A program made the translations under genes and the position numbers. Below are positions 6,390 through 11,794 of a DNA stretch of 12,726 bases, piece after piece (positions within the stretch are counted from its first letter, which is position 1; the number at the start of each line of letters is the position of its first letter). This DNA comes from Actinomycetota bacterium (GTDB lineage Bacteria > Actinomycetota > Thermoleophilia > Gaiellales > Gaiellaceae), in NCBI GenBank assembly GCA_005885565.1, contig VAXK01000068.1, forward strand, positions 1 through 12,726, given 5' to 3'. Below the pieces are notes generated by a model, which searched no databases, was not told where the DNA came from, and worked only from the letters and a program-made list of their open reading frames with translations.

Positions 6390-8429
6390 GTGCGTCGCGC
6401 TTTGCTTGCCGTCGTCGCGATCGTGGTCGTCGCCGCGGCCGGGGGGATCGCCTACGGCCGCTCCGATCGCGACGGCGACCGCGTGGTGCATGCGTCGAGG
6501 ATCGTCCCTGCCAGGGCCAGGCCTCACCACTCGCGACCGCGTCCGTTCGTCCTGGCCGAGCGGAGTCTGCCGGCCTTGGCGACCCCGGTCCAGGATCCGG
6601 CGACCGCGGCCGTCGGCTCGCGCGTCGTCCTGGCGGGCGGTCTGACGCCCGCCGACAGCTCGACCGACGCGGTCGCGGCGGACTCCGGCTCGCACGAGCG
6701 CATGCTGGCCCGTCTTCCCGGCGCTCAGCACGACGCCGCCGCGGTCACGATCGGCGGGAAGATCTATGTCTTCGGAGGCGGCAACGGCACCGCGCAGCTC
6801 GACCACGTGCTGCGCGTCGATCCCGTGGGCGGCGCCGTCCAGGACGCCGGTCGCCTGCCCGTCGCGAGCTCCGACGTCGCCGCCGCCGCGGTCGGCGGTA
6901 CGGCATACATCGTCGGCGGCTACACCGGGACGCGCTGGCTGGACACGATCGTCGCCTGGCGGCCCGGTGCTCCCGCCGAAGTCGTCGGGCGGCTGCCGAC
7001 GCCGCTGCGCTACGCCGCCGCCGCGGCGGCGGACGGGCAGCTCGTCATCGCGGGCGGCTCGACCCCCAGCGGATCCGCGAGCCGAGCAGTCCTCGCCTTC
7101 GACCCCGCCACGCAGCGCGTCCGCCGGCTCGGCCGGCTCCCAGCACCGACGACCCATGCCGCGGCGGCCTCGCTCGGCGGGCTGACCTACGTGATCGGCG
7201 GCCGCGGCGCGGCGCTCGACTCGCCGAGCGCTCGGATCACGGCGGTCGATCCCCTGCGAGGTCGCGTGCGCCCGGCCGGTCGCCTCGCCTCGGCGCGCTC
7301 CGATCTCGGCGCCGCCTCGATCAGGCACGGGATCCTCGTGCTCGGCGGGCGAGGGACCCAGGGCACGGTCTCGACCGTGGGCCTCCTCACCCAGCGTGCC
7401 GTCGCAAGGCGGCCGGCCGCCGCAGCGCGCGTGGCCGACGTCTACGGCCACGACCGAGTGGGGATGCTCGCGACGACCGTTCAGGACGACCCTCCACGCG
7501 TCTACGTCCCGAACAGCGGCAGCGGCACGGTCGACGTGATCGACCAGAGGAGCTTCAAGGTCGTCGGCCACTTCGCAGTCGGCGCGCTGCCGCAGCACAT
7601 CACGCCTTCGTACGACCTGCGCACGCTCTACGTCAACGACGACGTGGGCAACAGCCTGACGCCGATCGACCCGCGGACGGGGCAGCCGGGAAAGCCGATC
7701 GCGGTCGACGACCCCTACAACCTCTACTTCACGCCCGGCGGCCGCTACGCCATCGTCGTCGCCGAGCGCCTGCACCGGCTCGACTTCCGCGACGCTCAGT
7801 CGTTCCGGCTCCACCACTCGCTGACCGTCCCGTGCGCGGGCGTCAACCACATGGACTTCAGCGCCGACGGGCGCTACGCGATCGTGAGCTGCGAGTTCTC
7901 CGGGCAGCTGCTCGAGCTCGACGTCCGCCGGGAGCGGGTGCTCCGCGTGATGCACCTTCCGGCCCGCTCGTCGATCCCGCAGGACGTCCGCCTGGAGCCC
8001 GACGGCCGGCGCTTCTACGTCGCCGACCTCGCCGCGGGCGGCGTCTGGAAGATCGACGGCGGCCGCTTCCGGGTCACTGGCTTCGTCCGCACGGGCGCGG
8101 GAGCCCACGGCCTGGTCGTGAGCCGCGACGCCAAGCTGCTCTACGTCGCGAACCGAAACGACGGGAGCGTGTCGGTGATCAGCTTCCGCACCGGGCGCGT
8201 CGTAGCGACGTGGCGCCTGCCGGGCGGCGGAAGCCCCGACATGGGCGCCGTCTCCGCCGACGGGAAGGTGCTCTGGCTGTCGGGCCGCTACAACGGCGTC
8301 GTGTACGCGATCAGCACCTCGAGCGGCCGCCTGCTGGCGAAGATCCCCGTCGGAGCCGGCCCGCACGGCGTCGCCGTCTGGCCGCAGCCCGGCCGCTATT
8401 CCCTGGGGCACACGGGCATCCTGCGCTAG
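6390..8429 (+). CDS. Exported Kelch-YVTN double beta-propeller protein
   Basis: The protein has 679 residues from GTG 6390-6392. An N-terminal hydrophobic segment (LLAVVAIVVVAAAGGIAYG, 5-23) is a signal or anchor. Residues about 65-335 form a Kelch propeller, with blades marked by IYVFGGG (125-131), AYIVGGY (172-178), LVIAGGS (218-224), TYVIGGR (266-272) and ILVLGGR (315-321). After a linker (VADVYGHDRVGML, 348-360), residues about 368-665 form a YVTN/WD-like propeller with blades such as RVYVPNSGSGTVDVID and LLYVANRNDGSVSVIS. The end, PGRYSLGHTGILR, is a tail I associate with YVTN proteins of this bacterial class, so the C-terminus is probably complete although an insertion sequence follows within 6 bp. 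It is likely a surface binding or scaffold protein; the ligand is unknown. Confidence 0.88.
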   Translation: MRRALLAVVAIVVVAAAGGIAYGRSDRDGDRVVHASRIVPARARPHHSRPRPFVLAERSLPALATPVQDPATAAVGSRVVLAGGLTPADSSTDAVAADSGSHERMLARLPGAQHDAAAVTIGGKIYVFGGGNGTAQLDHVLRVDPVGGAVQDAGRLPVASSDVAAAAVGGTAYIVGGYTGTRWLDTIVAWRPGAPAEVVGRLPTPLRYAAAAAADGQLVIAGGSTPSGSASRAVLAFDPATQRVRRLGRLPAPTTHAAAASLGGLTYVIGGRGAALDSPSARITAVDPLRGRVRPAGRLASARSDLGAASIRHGILVLGGRGTQGTVSTVGLLTQRAVARRPAAAARVADVYGHDRVGMLATTVQDDPPRVYVPNSGSGTVDVIDQRSFKVVGHFAVGALPQHITPSYDLRTLYVNDDVGNSLTPIDPRTGQPGKPIAVDDPYNLYFTPGGRYAIVVAERLHRLDFRDAQSFRLHHSLTVPCAGVNHMDFSADGRYAIVSCEFSGQLLELDVRRERVLRVMHLPARSSIPQDVRLEPDGRRFYVADLAAGGVWKIDGGRFRVTGFVRTGAGAHGLVVSRDAKLLYVANRNDGSVSVISFRTGRVVATWRLPGGGSPDMGAVSADGKVLWLSGRYNGVVYAISTSSGRLLAKIPVGAGPHGVAVWPQPGRYSLGHTGILR

Positions 8430-8434
8430 TTAGC

Positions 8435-8456
8435 TGTAGTTCCCAGAGACGTTGTT
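8435..8456 (+). repeat. Left terminal inverted repeat of the IS481-like element
   Basis: The sequence begins TGTAGTTCCCAGAGACGTTG, with the TGT tip usual for this family. The propeller gene's TAG stop (8427-8429) is only 5 bp outside, so the element inserted just after that stop codon. The target duplication cannot be checked because the right end is missing. Confidence 0.6.
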
Positions 8457-8484
8457 GACGGTCGGCTGAGACCGTGACGTCAAC

Positions 8485-8532
8485 GAGCCCTCCTATGGTC
8501 GCGGCTGTCGAAGGCAACGACCAGGAGGGCTC
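8485..8532 (+). promoter_or_regulatory. Long hairpin covering the transposase Shine-Dalgarno
   Basis: GAGCCCTCCT (8485-8494) pairs perfectly with AGGAGGGCTC (8523-8532). After a two-base bulge, GGTCG (8497-8501) pairs with CGACC (8518-8522), leaving a 16-base loop. The AGGAGGG of the 3' arm is the ribosome-binding site for the ATG at 8534, so the structure would block translation. Confidence 0.7.
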
Positions 8533-8533
8533 G

Positions 8534-8755
8534 ATGAAGCTGCATGGTAGTGCCGCACTCAGTCCACGTCAGCGGCGCCGGGCACCCAGCCGAGCGGCCA
8601 CCACTCGACGCAGCAGCCCCGACGCGCCTCCGGCCAGTGCCAGCGGCTCCCTTGGAACCACCAAGGCGCCGTTCACCCAAACCGCCGCTAATCGCGAAGT
8701 GGGAACGGTGCTCCGGTCAGTGCTGCCCCTAGACACAGCCCGTCATCTGTACTAG
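8534..8755 (+). pseudogene. IS481-family transposase remnant
   Basis: The frame opens at ATG 8534-8536, five bases after GGAGG, and reads MKLHGSAALSPRQRRR, the usual first residues of an IS481-group transposase. It should then continue with an HTH (V-EEGW-AAA-AGVS-RTA-KW) and later a DDE catalytic core. Neither is seen: residues after 16 are low-complexity (APSRAATTRRSSPDAPPASAS) and the frame stops at 8755 after 73 residues. A faint trace of the 'LDRSS' segment near 8606-8620 suggests an internal deletion with a frameshift. A full protein of this family has over 300 residues, so this copy is dead. The upstream GTG at 8474 was not used because it lies inside the element leader. Confidence 0.6.
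8750..8755 (+). promoter_or_regulatory. Weak possible -10 box for the CHAP-like gene
   Basis: TACTAG, preceded by TG one base upstream, stands 9 nt before the GTG at 8765. It overlaps the last codons of the transposase remnant, so the downstream gene may use sequence brought in with or altered by the element. No -35 is evident. Confidence 0.2.
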
Positions 8756-8764
8756 AACGGCCCG

Positions 8765-10153
8765 GTGCGGCTTGCCCTCGCGGCCATCGCGTTCATCATC
8801 GCAGCGGGCGTCCCATACTCGGACGGCATGCTTGCGCACGCGTCGCCGCGAATCGACGTGGCGCTTGCGGCTTCGCGGACTGGGGCTTACGACAACGCCC
8901 TGATTGCTGACACCGCTCTGAAGTACGTCGGTCGCTGGGGCGGAGAGGCGTGCCGAGACGCCGGGAAGCTCGACAACGGCAATACCGCAAGAACCGTCGG
9001 CGGCTACGGCGCGGGCCAGTGCCGAACGTTCGTGAACTGCATCCTCTGGCTGGTCAGCGGCGGCACCCAGTATCCGACCGGCACGTACTTTCAGTCGTTC
9101 CTAAGCGTTGGCGGGAAGGAGATCAAGAAGGAGAGCGATCTCTCGAAGGGCGACATCGTTCAGTGGGGCAATGGCTTGCACACGTACATCATCGTTGGCC
9201 ACCTGCATGACGACGTCTTCAACGTGGTGGATTCGAACTCAGATGGAAAGTCGGAGACGGTAGCGGGACCGCACCAACGCAAAGTAGTGCTCGGCACACG
9301 TCAGCGAGCGTTCCGTATGGGCAGGATTTCAGCACCGGCGAGAGCCGCTGAGGAGGACGGCTCCGGACCAGTGCGCGCGTATCTCTACTACACGCAGACC
9401 GGCAGCTACATCTATACCCACCCGCGCGTCCAGATCATTCGCAGCGGTCAGGTACTGGTCGACGAACCCGTGCCACCGTATCGACCTGCCTACAACACAA
9501 CCGTCCAGCCCGCTTGGCCCGTGACCGCGCCCTCGACTAAGCGGCATTCGTTGACGGTGCGCGACCTCGACGCCGACGGCGAGCCGGAAGTGATGGTGGA
9601 ACTCACCTGGGGTGGCGCCCATCACGTCACGTGGTCGCGCGTCTACCGATACGACCGAGCGAAACGCCGCTACCTCGCCAGCGTCCATTTCTGGGGCGAT
9701 CCGGGCTTTGAGTTGAAGCAGCTGAACCGCGACCCGCGCCCGGAGTGGCTCTCCGCAGATCCTCGCTTCCAAGGCAGATTCGCCTGCGAAGGCTGCTCCG
9801 GCGTCCCTCTCCAGGTCTGGACATACCGCGCCGGGCGGTGGCAGGACATCACGCGGGCGTTTCCGACCCGGATCAGGAATGACGCTGCTCATTGGTGGCG
9901 GGTCTACCTGAGCGAGAGAGGCAAGTCCGTGCCCGGCGTGGGCCGCAACGACGTCCGCGGCTGGCTCGCCGCATGGGCGGGAGACGAGGAGCTGCTTGGA
10001 CGCCATCGCCAGGTAATCACGGCGCTCGACCGGGCGCGCCGGCGTGGCGATCTCGCCGTCGAAGGGATCGAGCTCGACGTCCGAGGGAACGCGAGTACCT
10101 ACATCCGGCAGCTGCTCCGCTTCATGCGCAGAGCTGGCTACATTCGCGCTTGA
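8765..10153 (+). CDS. Exported CHAP/NlpC-P60-like protein with C-terminal calcium-type repeat
   Basis: The protein has 462 residues from GTG 8765-8767, with a signal peptide (RLALAAIAFIIAAGVPY) at residues 2-18. Residues about 45-175 look like a cysteine peptidase/amidase of the CHAP or NlpC/P60 type: an initial helix ALKYVGRWGG, Cys86 in GAGQCRTFVNCI, the strand SKGDIVQW (127-134), His139 in GLHTYIIVGH and Asp156 in FNVVDSNSDG. This order (Cys, GDIV, His, polar residue) is that of the fold, so cell-wall peptide cleavage is plausible. After a linker, DLDADGEPE (267-275) is a calcium-loop motif like those of FG-GAP/dockerin repeats, in a beta-rich domain with CEGC (341-344). Base composition is visibly less GC-rich than the flanks, suggesting transfer. 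It sits between the IS remnant and a regulator cassette. Confidence 0.7.
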   Translation: MRLALAAIAFIIAAGVPYSDGMLAHASPRIDVALAASRTGAYDNALIADTALKYVGRWGGEACRDAGKLDNGNTARTVGGYGAGQCRTFVNCILWLVSGGTQYPTGTYFQSFLSVGGKEIKKESDLSKGDIVQWGNGLHTYIIVGHLHDDVFNVVDSNSDGKSETVAGPHQRKVVLGTRQRAFRMGRISAPARAAEEDGSGPVRAYLYYTQTGSYIYTHPRVQIIRSGQVLVDEPVPPYRPAYNTTVQPAWPVTAPSTKRHSLTVRDLDADGEPEVMVELTWGGAHHVTWSRVYRYDRAKRRYLASVHFWGDPGFELKQLNRDPRPEWLSADPRFQGRFACEGCSGVPLQVWTYRAGRWQDITRAFPTRIRNDAAHWWRVYLSERGKSVPGVGRNDVRGWLAAWAGDEELLGRHRQVITALDRARRRGDLAVEGIELDVRGNASTYIRQLLRFMRRAGYIRA

Positions 10154-10163
10154 CGGTTTGCGA

Positions 10164-10177
10164 GCGCTTCATAGCGC
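10164..10177 (+). terminator. Weak hairpin after the CHAP-like gene
   Basis: GCGCT-TCAT-AGCGC is a 5-bp stem starting 11 bp after the stop. A short T-run (CTTTTC, 10195-10200) is too far downstream to act in a standard way, so this is a low-confidence call. Confidence 0.25.
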
Positions 10178-10268
10178 CGCATGCCAAGACTGGACTTTTC
10201 GGGCGGGTCGAGCGTCCATGTGACGCTGATCGGGCCGGTACGCGACTCGCGCAAACGGAGGTGCAGCC

Positions 10269-10532
10269 ATGCCCGCGAAGGCGAAGAAGTCCGGTAAGGC
10301 CGCGGCAATCGAGGTCCTGCGGAAGCGGGGGAAGGCGATGCCGGTGAAGGAGGTGGTCGCGGCGGCGCTCGCGGATCCCGAAGTCACCGGGATGAAGGGC
10401 AAGACGCCCGCGGCGACACTCTCGGCCGCGCTGTACACGGAGGCCAAGAAACCCGATGGCGCGGTGATCCTTGTCGGCCGCGGGATGATGAAGGCCCGTC
10501 CGCAGCGAGGCTCGCGCAGCCGCTCGACGTAG
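10269..10532 (+). CDS. HARE-HTH domain protein (small winged-helix)
   Basis: The protein has 87 residues from ATG 10269-10271, with a strong Shine-Dalgarno (GGAGGT, 10257-10262) seven bases upstream. Almost the whole length (10-75) is a HARE-HTH (HB1/ASXL/restriction-endonuclease) winged helix: AAIEVLRKRGKAMPVKEVV, then GKTPAATLSAALYTE (44-58), then the wing and closing strand GAVILVGRGMMK. The family binds DNA and has been linked to restriction enzymes, RNA polymerase delta and chromatin proteins, often as a reader of DNA state. Standing alone in bacteria its role is unknown. A basic N-terminal tail (MPAKAKKSGK) and an Arg/Ser C-terminus would add non-specific DNA contact. It heads a same-strand cassette of three DNA-binding proteins. 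Confidence 0.85.
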   Translation: MPAKAKKSGKAAAIEVLRKRGKAMPVKEVVAAALADPEVTGMKGKTPAATLSAALYTEAKKPDGAVILVGRGMMKARPQRGSRSRST

Positions 10533-10555
10533 GGCCACCGGCCCGCAGTTTGGGC

Positions 10556-10561
10556 TTGACA
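10556..10561 (+). promoter_or_regulatory. Consensus -35 box before the LuxR-type gene
   Basis: TTGACA matches the -35 consensus. At 17-18 bp downstream only GTCACT (10580-10585) stands where the -10 should be. The box overlaps the 5' arm of the hairpin at 10559-10587, so that repeat could be an operator. Confidence 0.35.
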
Positions 10562-10650
10562 GTCGACGCCCAGCAGAGCGTCACTGTGGACGAGGCGGGC
10601 TCGGCGCCCGCCATAGACCAAGGCCCCGCGCGGTGCTAGCCGCCGGGGCC
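10559..10650 (+). repeat. Three consecutive hairpins before the LuxR-type gene
   Basis: First: ACAGT-C-GACGC with GCGTC-ACTGT, 10 bp and one bulge (10559-10587). Second: GGCGGGC with GCCCGCC, 7 bp, loop TCGGC (10594-10612). Third: GGCCCCG-C-GCGG with CCGC-CGGGGCC, 11 bp and one bulge, loop TGCTAG (10622-10650). They fill most of the 140-bp gap and end 12 bp before the Shine-Dalgarno GGAG at 10662. One may terminate the HARE-HTH transcript; the others could be an operator or leader structure. Confidence 0.55.
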
Positions 10651-10672
10651 GCGACCACCAAGGAGAGCCTTG

Positions 10673-10912
10673 ATGGCCCACCAAGTAGAGCACGCGCTTG
10701 GCCCGCCGGTACTGACCGAGCGGCAGCGCCAGGTCGCGAGGGGCGTTGCGCGCGGGCTGACGAACGACGAGATCGGGGCCGAGCTTGGCATCTCGCCGCG
10801 CACGGTGAAGGCGCATACCGACAACCTGCGGCGGAAGCTCGGCGTTCCGACGCGGCGGCGGATCGCGCCCGCCTTCATCGCGTTGCAGGGCCAGCGCCGG
10901 CCACGGCGGTAG
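10673..10912 (+). CDS. Stand-alone LuxR/GerE-type HTH protein
   Basis: The protein has 79 residues from ATG 10673-10675, chosen over the TTG three bases earlier because GGAG (10662-10665) is spaced seven bases from the ATG. Residues 14-66 are a complete LuxR/GerE helix-turn-helix: LTERQRQVARGVARGLTNDEIGAELGISPRTVKAHTDNLRRKLGV, with the family's recognition-helix motif SPRTVKAH. There is no receiver, autoinducer or sensor domain; the protein is little more than the DNA-binding unit. Such solo domains may act as constitutive repressors or partner another regulator. It is preceded by three strong hairpins and followed after 9 bp by an XRE-type gene, so the two are probably co-transcribed. Its target is unknown. 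Confidence 0.88.
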   Translation: MAHQVEHALGPPVLTERQRQVARGVARGLTNDEIGAELGISPRTVKAHTDNLRRKLGVPTRRRIAPAFIALQGQRRPRR

Positions 10913-10921
10913 CTCGGCAGC

Positions 10922-11506
10922 GTGGATTCGGCTCAGCCTCCTGTTCAGGAGGAATCGCTCGCACAGCGCATCCTGCGGCTCCGCACCGAGCGCGGGCTGT
11001 CGCAGCGGGAGATCGGCGGGCCGGGGGTCAGCTACGCCTACGTCTCAAGGATCGAGAAGGGCGAACGCACGCCGTCCCTGCGGGCGATCCGCACGATGGC
11101 AGCGGGCATGGGCGTGACGCCGGAGTACCTCGAAACGGGCCGCGACCATACGACCACCGATCAACTCGCCGCTGAGGCCCTGCGGCTGACGGACGGCGCG
11201 TTGTGGATCGTGCTCACGCGCGAGGGCGTGACCCTGACCTGGCAGCGGGCCGGAGATCGGTACCAGCTGGATCAGCCGGGCGGGAACCTCACCGAGACCC
11301 TCTACGCCACCCTGGATCACGTCGAGGAACTGCTGCGGCTCGATGTAGAGGAGGAGCGCATACAGACCCGCCGCGAAGAGATCGGCCGCGAATGGGCGGC
11401 GCCGGAATCGGGCCGTCCTGGCGCTCGCCCGGGAGCACCCACCATTTTCCCCACCATCGGCGCAATCAGCCGCTGCCCTGATCGCCGGAAACGCCTGGTT
11501 GAGTGA
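10922..11506 (+). CDS. XRE-family HTH regulator
   Basis: The protein has 194 residues from GTG 10922-10924. Residues 13-70 form an XRE/Cro helix-turn-helix of the variant with an inserted glycine: LAQRILRLRTERGLSQREIG, then VSYAYVSRIEKGERTPSLRAI, then MAAGMGVTPEYLETG. Residues 78-160 may be a small sensing or dimer domain (LWIVLTREGVTLTWQRAGDRYQL, then an acidic helix), not a family I can name. The last ~34 residues (PESGRPGARPGAPTIFPT onward) look like unrelated filler. They run to a TGA at 11504-11506, whose last base adjoins the 3' end of the opposite-strand tRNA gene. The C-terminus may therefore have been set by an integration junction. It lies 9 bp after the LuxR-type gene with no strong Shine-Dalgarno. 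Confidence 0.85.
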   Translation: MDSAQPPVQEESLAQRILRLRTERGLSQREIGGPGVSYAYVSRIEKGERTPSLRAIRTMAAGMGVTPEYLETGRDHTTTDQLAAEALRLTDGALWIVLTREGVTLTWQRAGDRYQLDQPGGNLTETLYATLDHVEELLRLDVEEERIQTRREEIGREWAAPESGRPGARPGAPTIFPTIGAISRCPDRRKRLVE

Positions 11507-11578
11507 TGGGCGCACCTGGGATCGAACCAGGGACCTCCCGCGTGTGAAGCGGGCGCTCTCCCGCTGAGCTATGCGCCC
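11507..11578 (-). tRNA. tRNA-Val (anticodon CAC)
   Basis: It is a complete cloverleaf of 72 bases. The acceptor GGGCGCA pairs perfectly with TGCGCCC, followed by discriminator A. The D arm is GCTC-AGCGGGA-GAGC, the anticodon arm CCCGC-TTCACAC-GCGGG with anticodon CAC, and the T arm CCTGG-TTCGATC-CCAGG. It reads valine GUG codons. No CCA is encoded after the discriminator, so CCA must be added enzymatically. Its 3' end points toward the accessory genes at 8435-11506. Confidence 0.97.
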
Positions 11579-11586
11579 CGGCGCCG

Positions 11587-11592
11587 AGGATA
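11587..11592 (-). promoter_or_regulatory. -10 box for tRNA-Val
   Basis: TATCCT on the minus strand stands eight bases before the mature 5' end at 11578, so the primary transcript would have almost no leader. No clear -35 is seen; that region is occupied by the hairpin at 11608-11634. Confidence 0.5.
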
Positions 11593-11607
11593 CCGCAGTC
11601 CCCCGCC

Positions 11608-11634
11608 GCCACTGCCGGCTTGGCCGGCGGTGGC
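11608..11634 (-). terminator. Strong hairpin between SRP RNA and tRNA-Val
   Basis: GCCAC-T-GCCGGC pairs with GCCGGC-G-GTGGC, a 12-bp stem with one T.G pair and a 3-base loop. It is the last of three hairpins after the SRP RNA and may stop read-through into the tRNA promoter. It has no T-tract. Confidence 0.45.
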
Positions 11635-11635
11635 C

Positions 11636-11654
11636 GCGACCGCTGGCCGGTCGC
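11636..11654 (-). terminator. Hairpin downstream of SRP RNA
   Basis: GCGACCG and CGGTCGC form a perfect 7-bp stem with a 5-base loop. It lies one base from the next hairpin, and the direction of its action is uncertain. Confidence 0.35.
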
Positions 11655-11663
11655 TCTACCCGA

Positions 11664-11683
11664 GCGAAGTCGCAAGACTTCGC
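11664..11683 (-). terminator. 8-bp hairpin directly after the SRP RNA
   Basis: GCGAAGTC and GACTTCGC form a perfect 8-bp stem with a 4-base loop (TTGC on the minus strand). It follows the TTTT that ends the SRP RNA by 6 bases. It may be a second terminator or part of a longer 3' trailer. Confidence 0.4.
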
Positions 11684-11689
11684 GCGGCC

Positions 11690-11772
11690 AAAACCCGGGG
11701 ACCTGCGAGCGATCCTTAGCGCTGCTTCCTCCCGGATCTGACGCGGTTCGGAACGATCGCAGTCCCGCGGGC
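11690..11772 (-). ncRNA. ffs: Signal recognition particle RNA, 4.5S type
   Basis: The minus strand contains the conserved domain IV of bacterial SRP RNA (11742-11721): GTCAGATCC, a GGGA tetraloop (GNRA type, in place of the usual GGAA), then GGAGGAAGCAGC. The outer arms CCCGCGGGAC-TGCGA and TCGCAGGTCCCCGGG pair to close the long hairpin, giving about 83 bases. A TTTT at 11693-11690 marks the 3' end. The RNA binds Ffh and delivers ribosomes making membrane proteins to FtsY. The position next to dnaX is one I know from other bacteria (scr-dnaX in Bacillus). Ends are estimated from pairing and the promoter and may be off by a few bases. Confidence 0.92.
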
Positions 11773-11778
11773 AGCGGC

Positions 11779-11784
11779 AGTGTA
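11779..11784 (-). promoter_or_regulatory. -10 box for SRP RNA
   Basis: TACACT on the minus strand lies six bases before 11772, the predicted first base of the SRP RNA. It is the same hexamer as at 3358 and 4685. It overlaps by two bases the dnaX -10 box on the other strand. Confidence 0.55.
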
Positions 11785-11788
11785 GCCT
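11783..11788 (+). promoter_or_regulatory. -10 box giving a leaderless dnaX mRNA
   Basis: TAGCCT is followed by six bases and the GTG at 11795, the same geometry as before the methyltransferase gene. No Shine-Dalgarno precedes the GTG. The -35 is not recognisable. Confidence 0.45.
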
Positions 11789-11794
11789 GCGCTC

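Larger units (their letters stand above)
8435..8620 (+). mobile_element. Left end of an IS481-family insertion sequence, degraded
   Basis: The element tip reads TGTAGTTCCCAGAGACGTTG from 8435. Read on the minus strand (8456-8430) this gives NNVSGNYS-stop, which resembles the C-terminus I associate with IS481 transposases. In such elements the terminal repeat at the far end codes for those last residues, so seeing them reversed here marks the left terminal repeat. A leader follows, then MKLHGSAALSPRQRRR, a typical IS481-group transposase start. No matching right end is found downstream in the window, so the element is truncated. The right boundary given is a guess: residual similarity (a 'RSSP'-like stretch near 8610) fades out around 8620-8755. 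Confidence 0.7.

Noticed and set aside
5661..8411. A 916-codon minus-strand open frame
   Set aside because: It is antisense to the propeller gene and out of frame with the secreted repeat protein; its translation is Arg/Asp/Val-rich filler typical of GC-rich shadow frames.
8430..8456. Minus-strand NNVSGNYS-stop as the end of a second, opposite transposase
   Set aside because: Upstream of it on that strand there is no transposase; it is better explained as the reversed coding end contained in the left terminal repeat of the plus-strand element.
8474..8533. GTG 8474 as the start of a 93-residue protein
   Set aside because: It lies in the element leader; the ATG at 8534 has the Shine-Dalgarno and gives the family's normal N-terminus.
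10154..10268. A small ORF in the gap before the HARE-HTH gene
   Set aside because: No frame of useful length with a ribosome-binding site was found; the gap is left as probable promoter and leader.
11507..11530. Search for a duplicated tRNA-Val 3' end as the second attachment site
   Set aside because: No second copy of the T-arm or acceptor sequence was seen by eye in this window, so no attachment-site pair is claimed.
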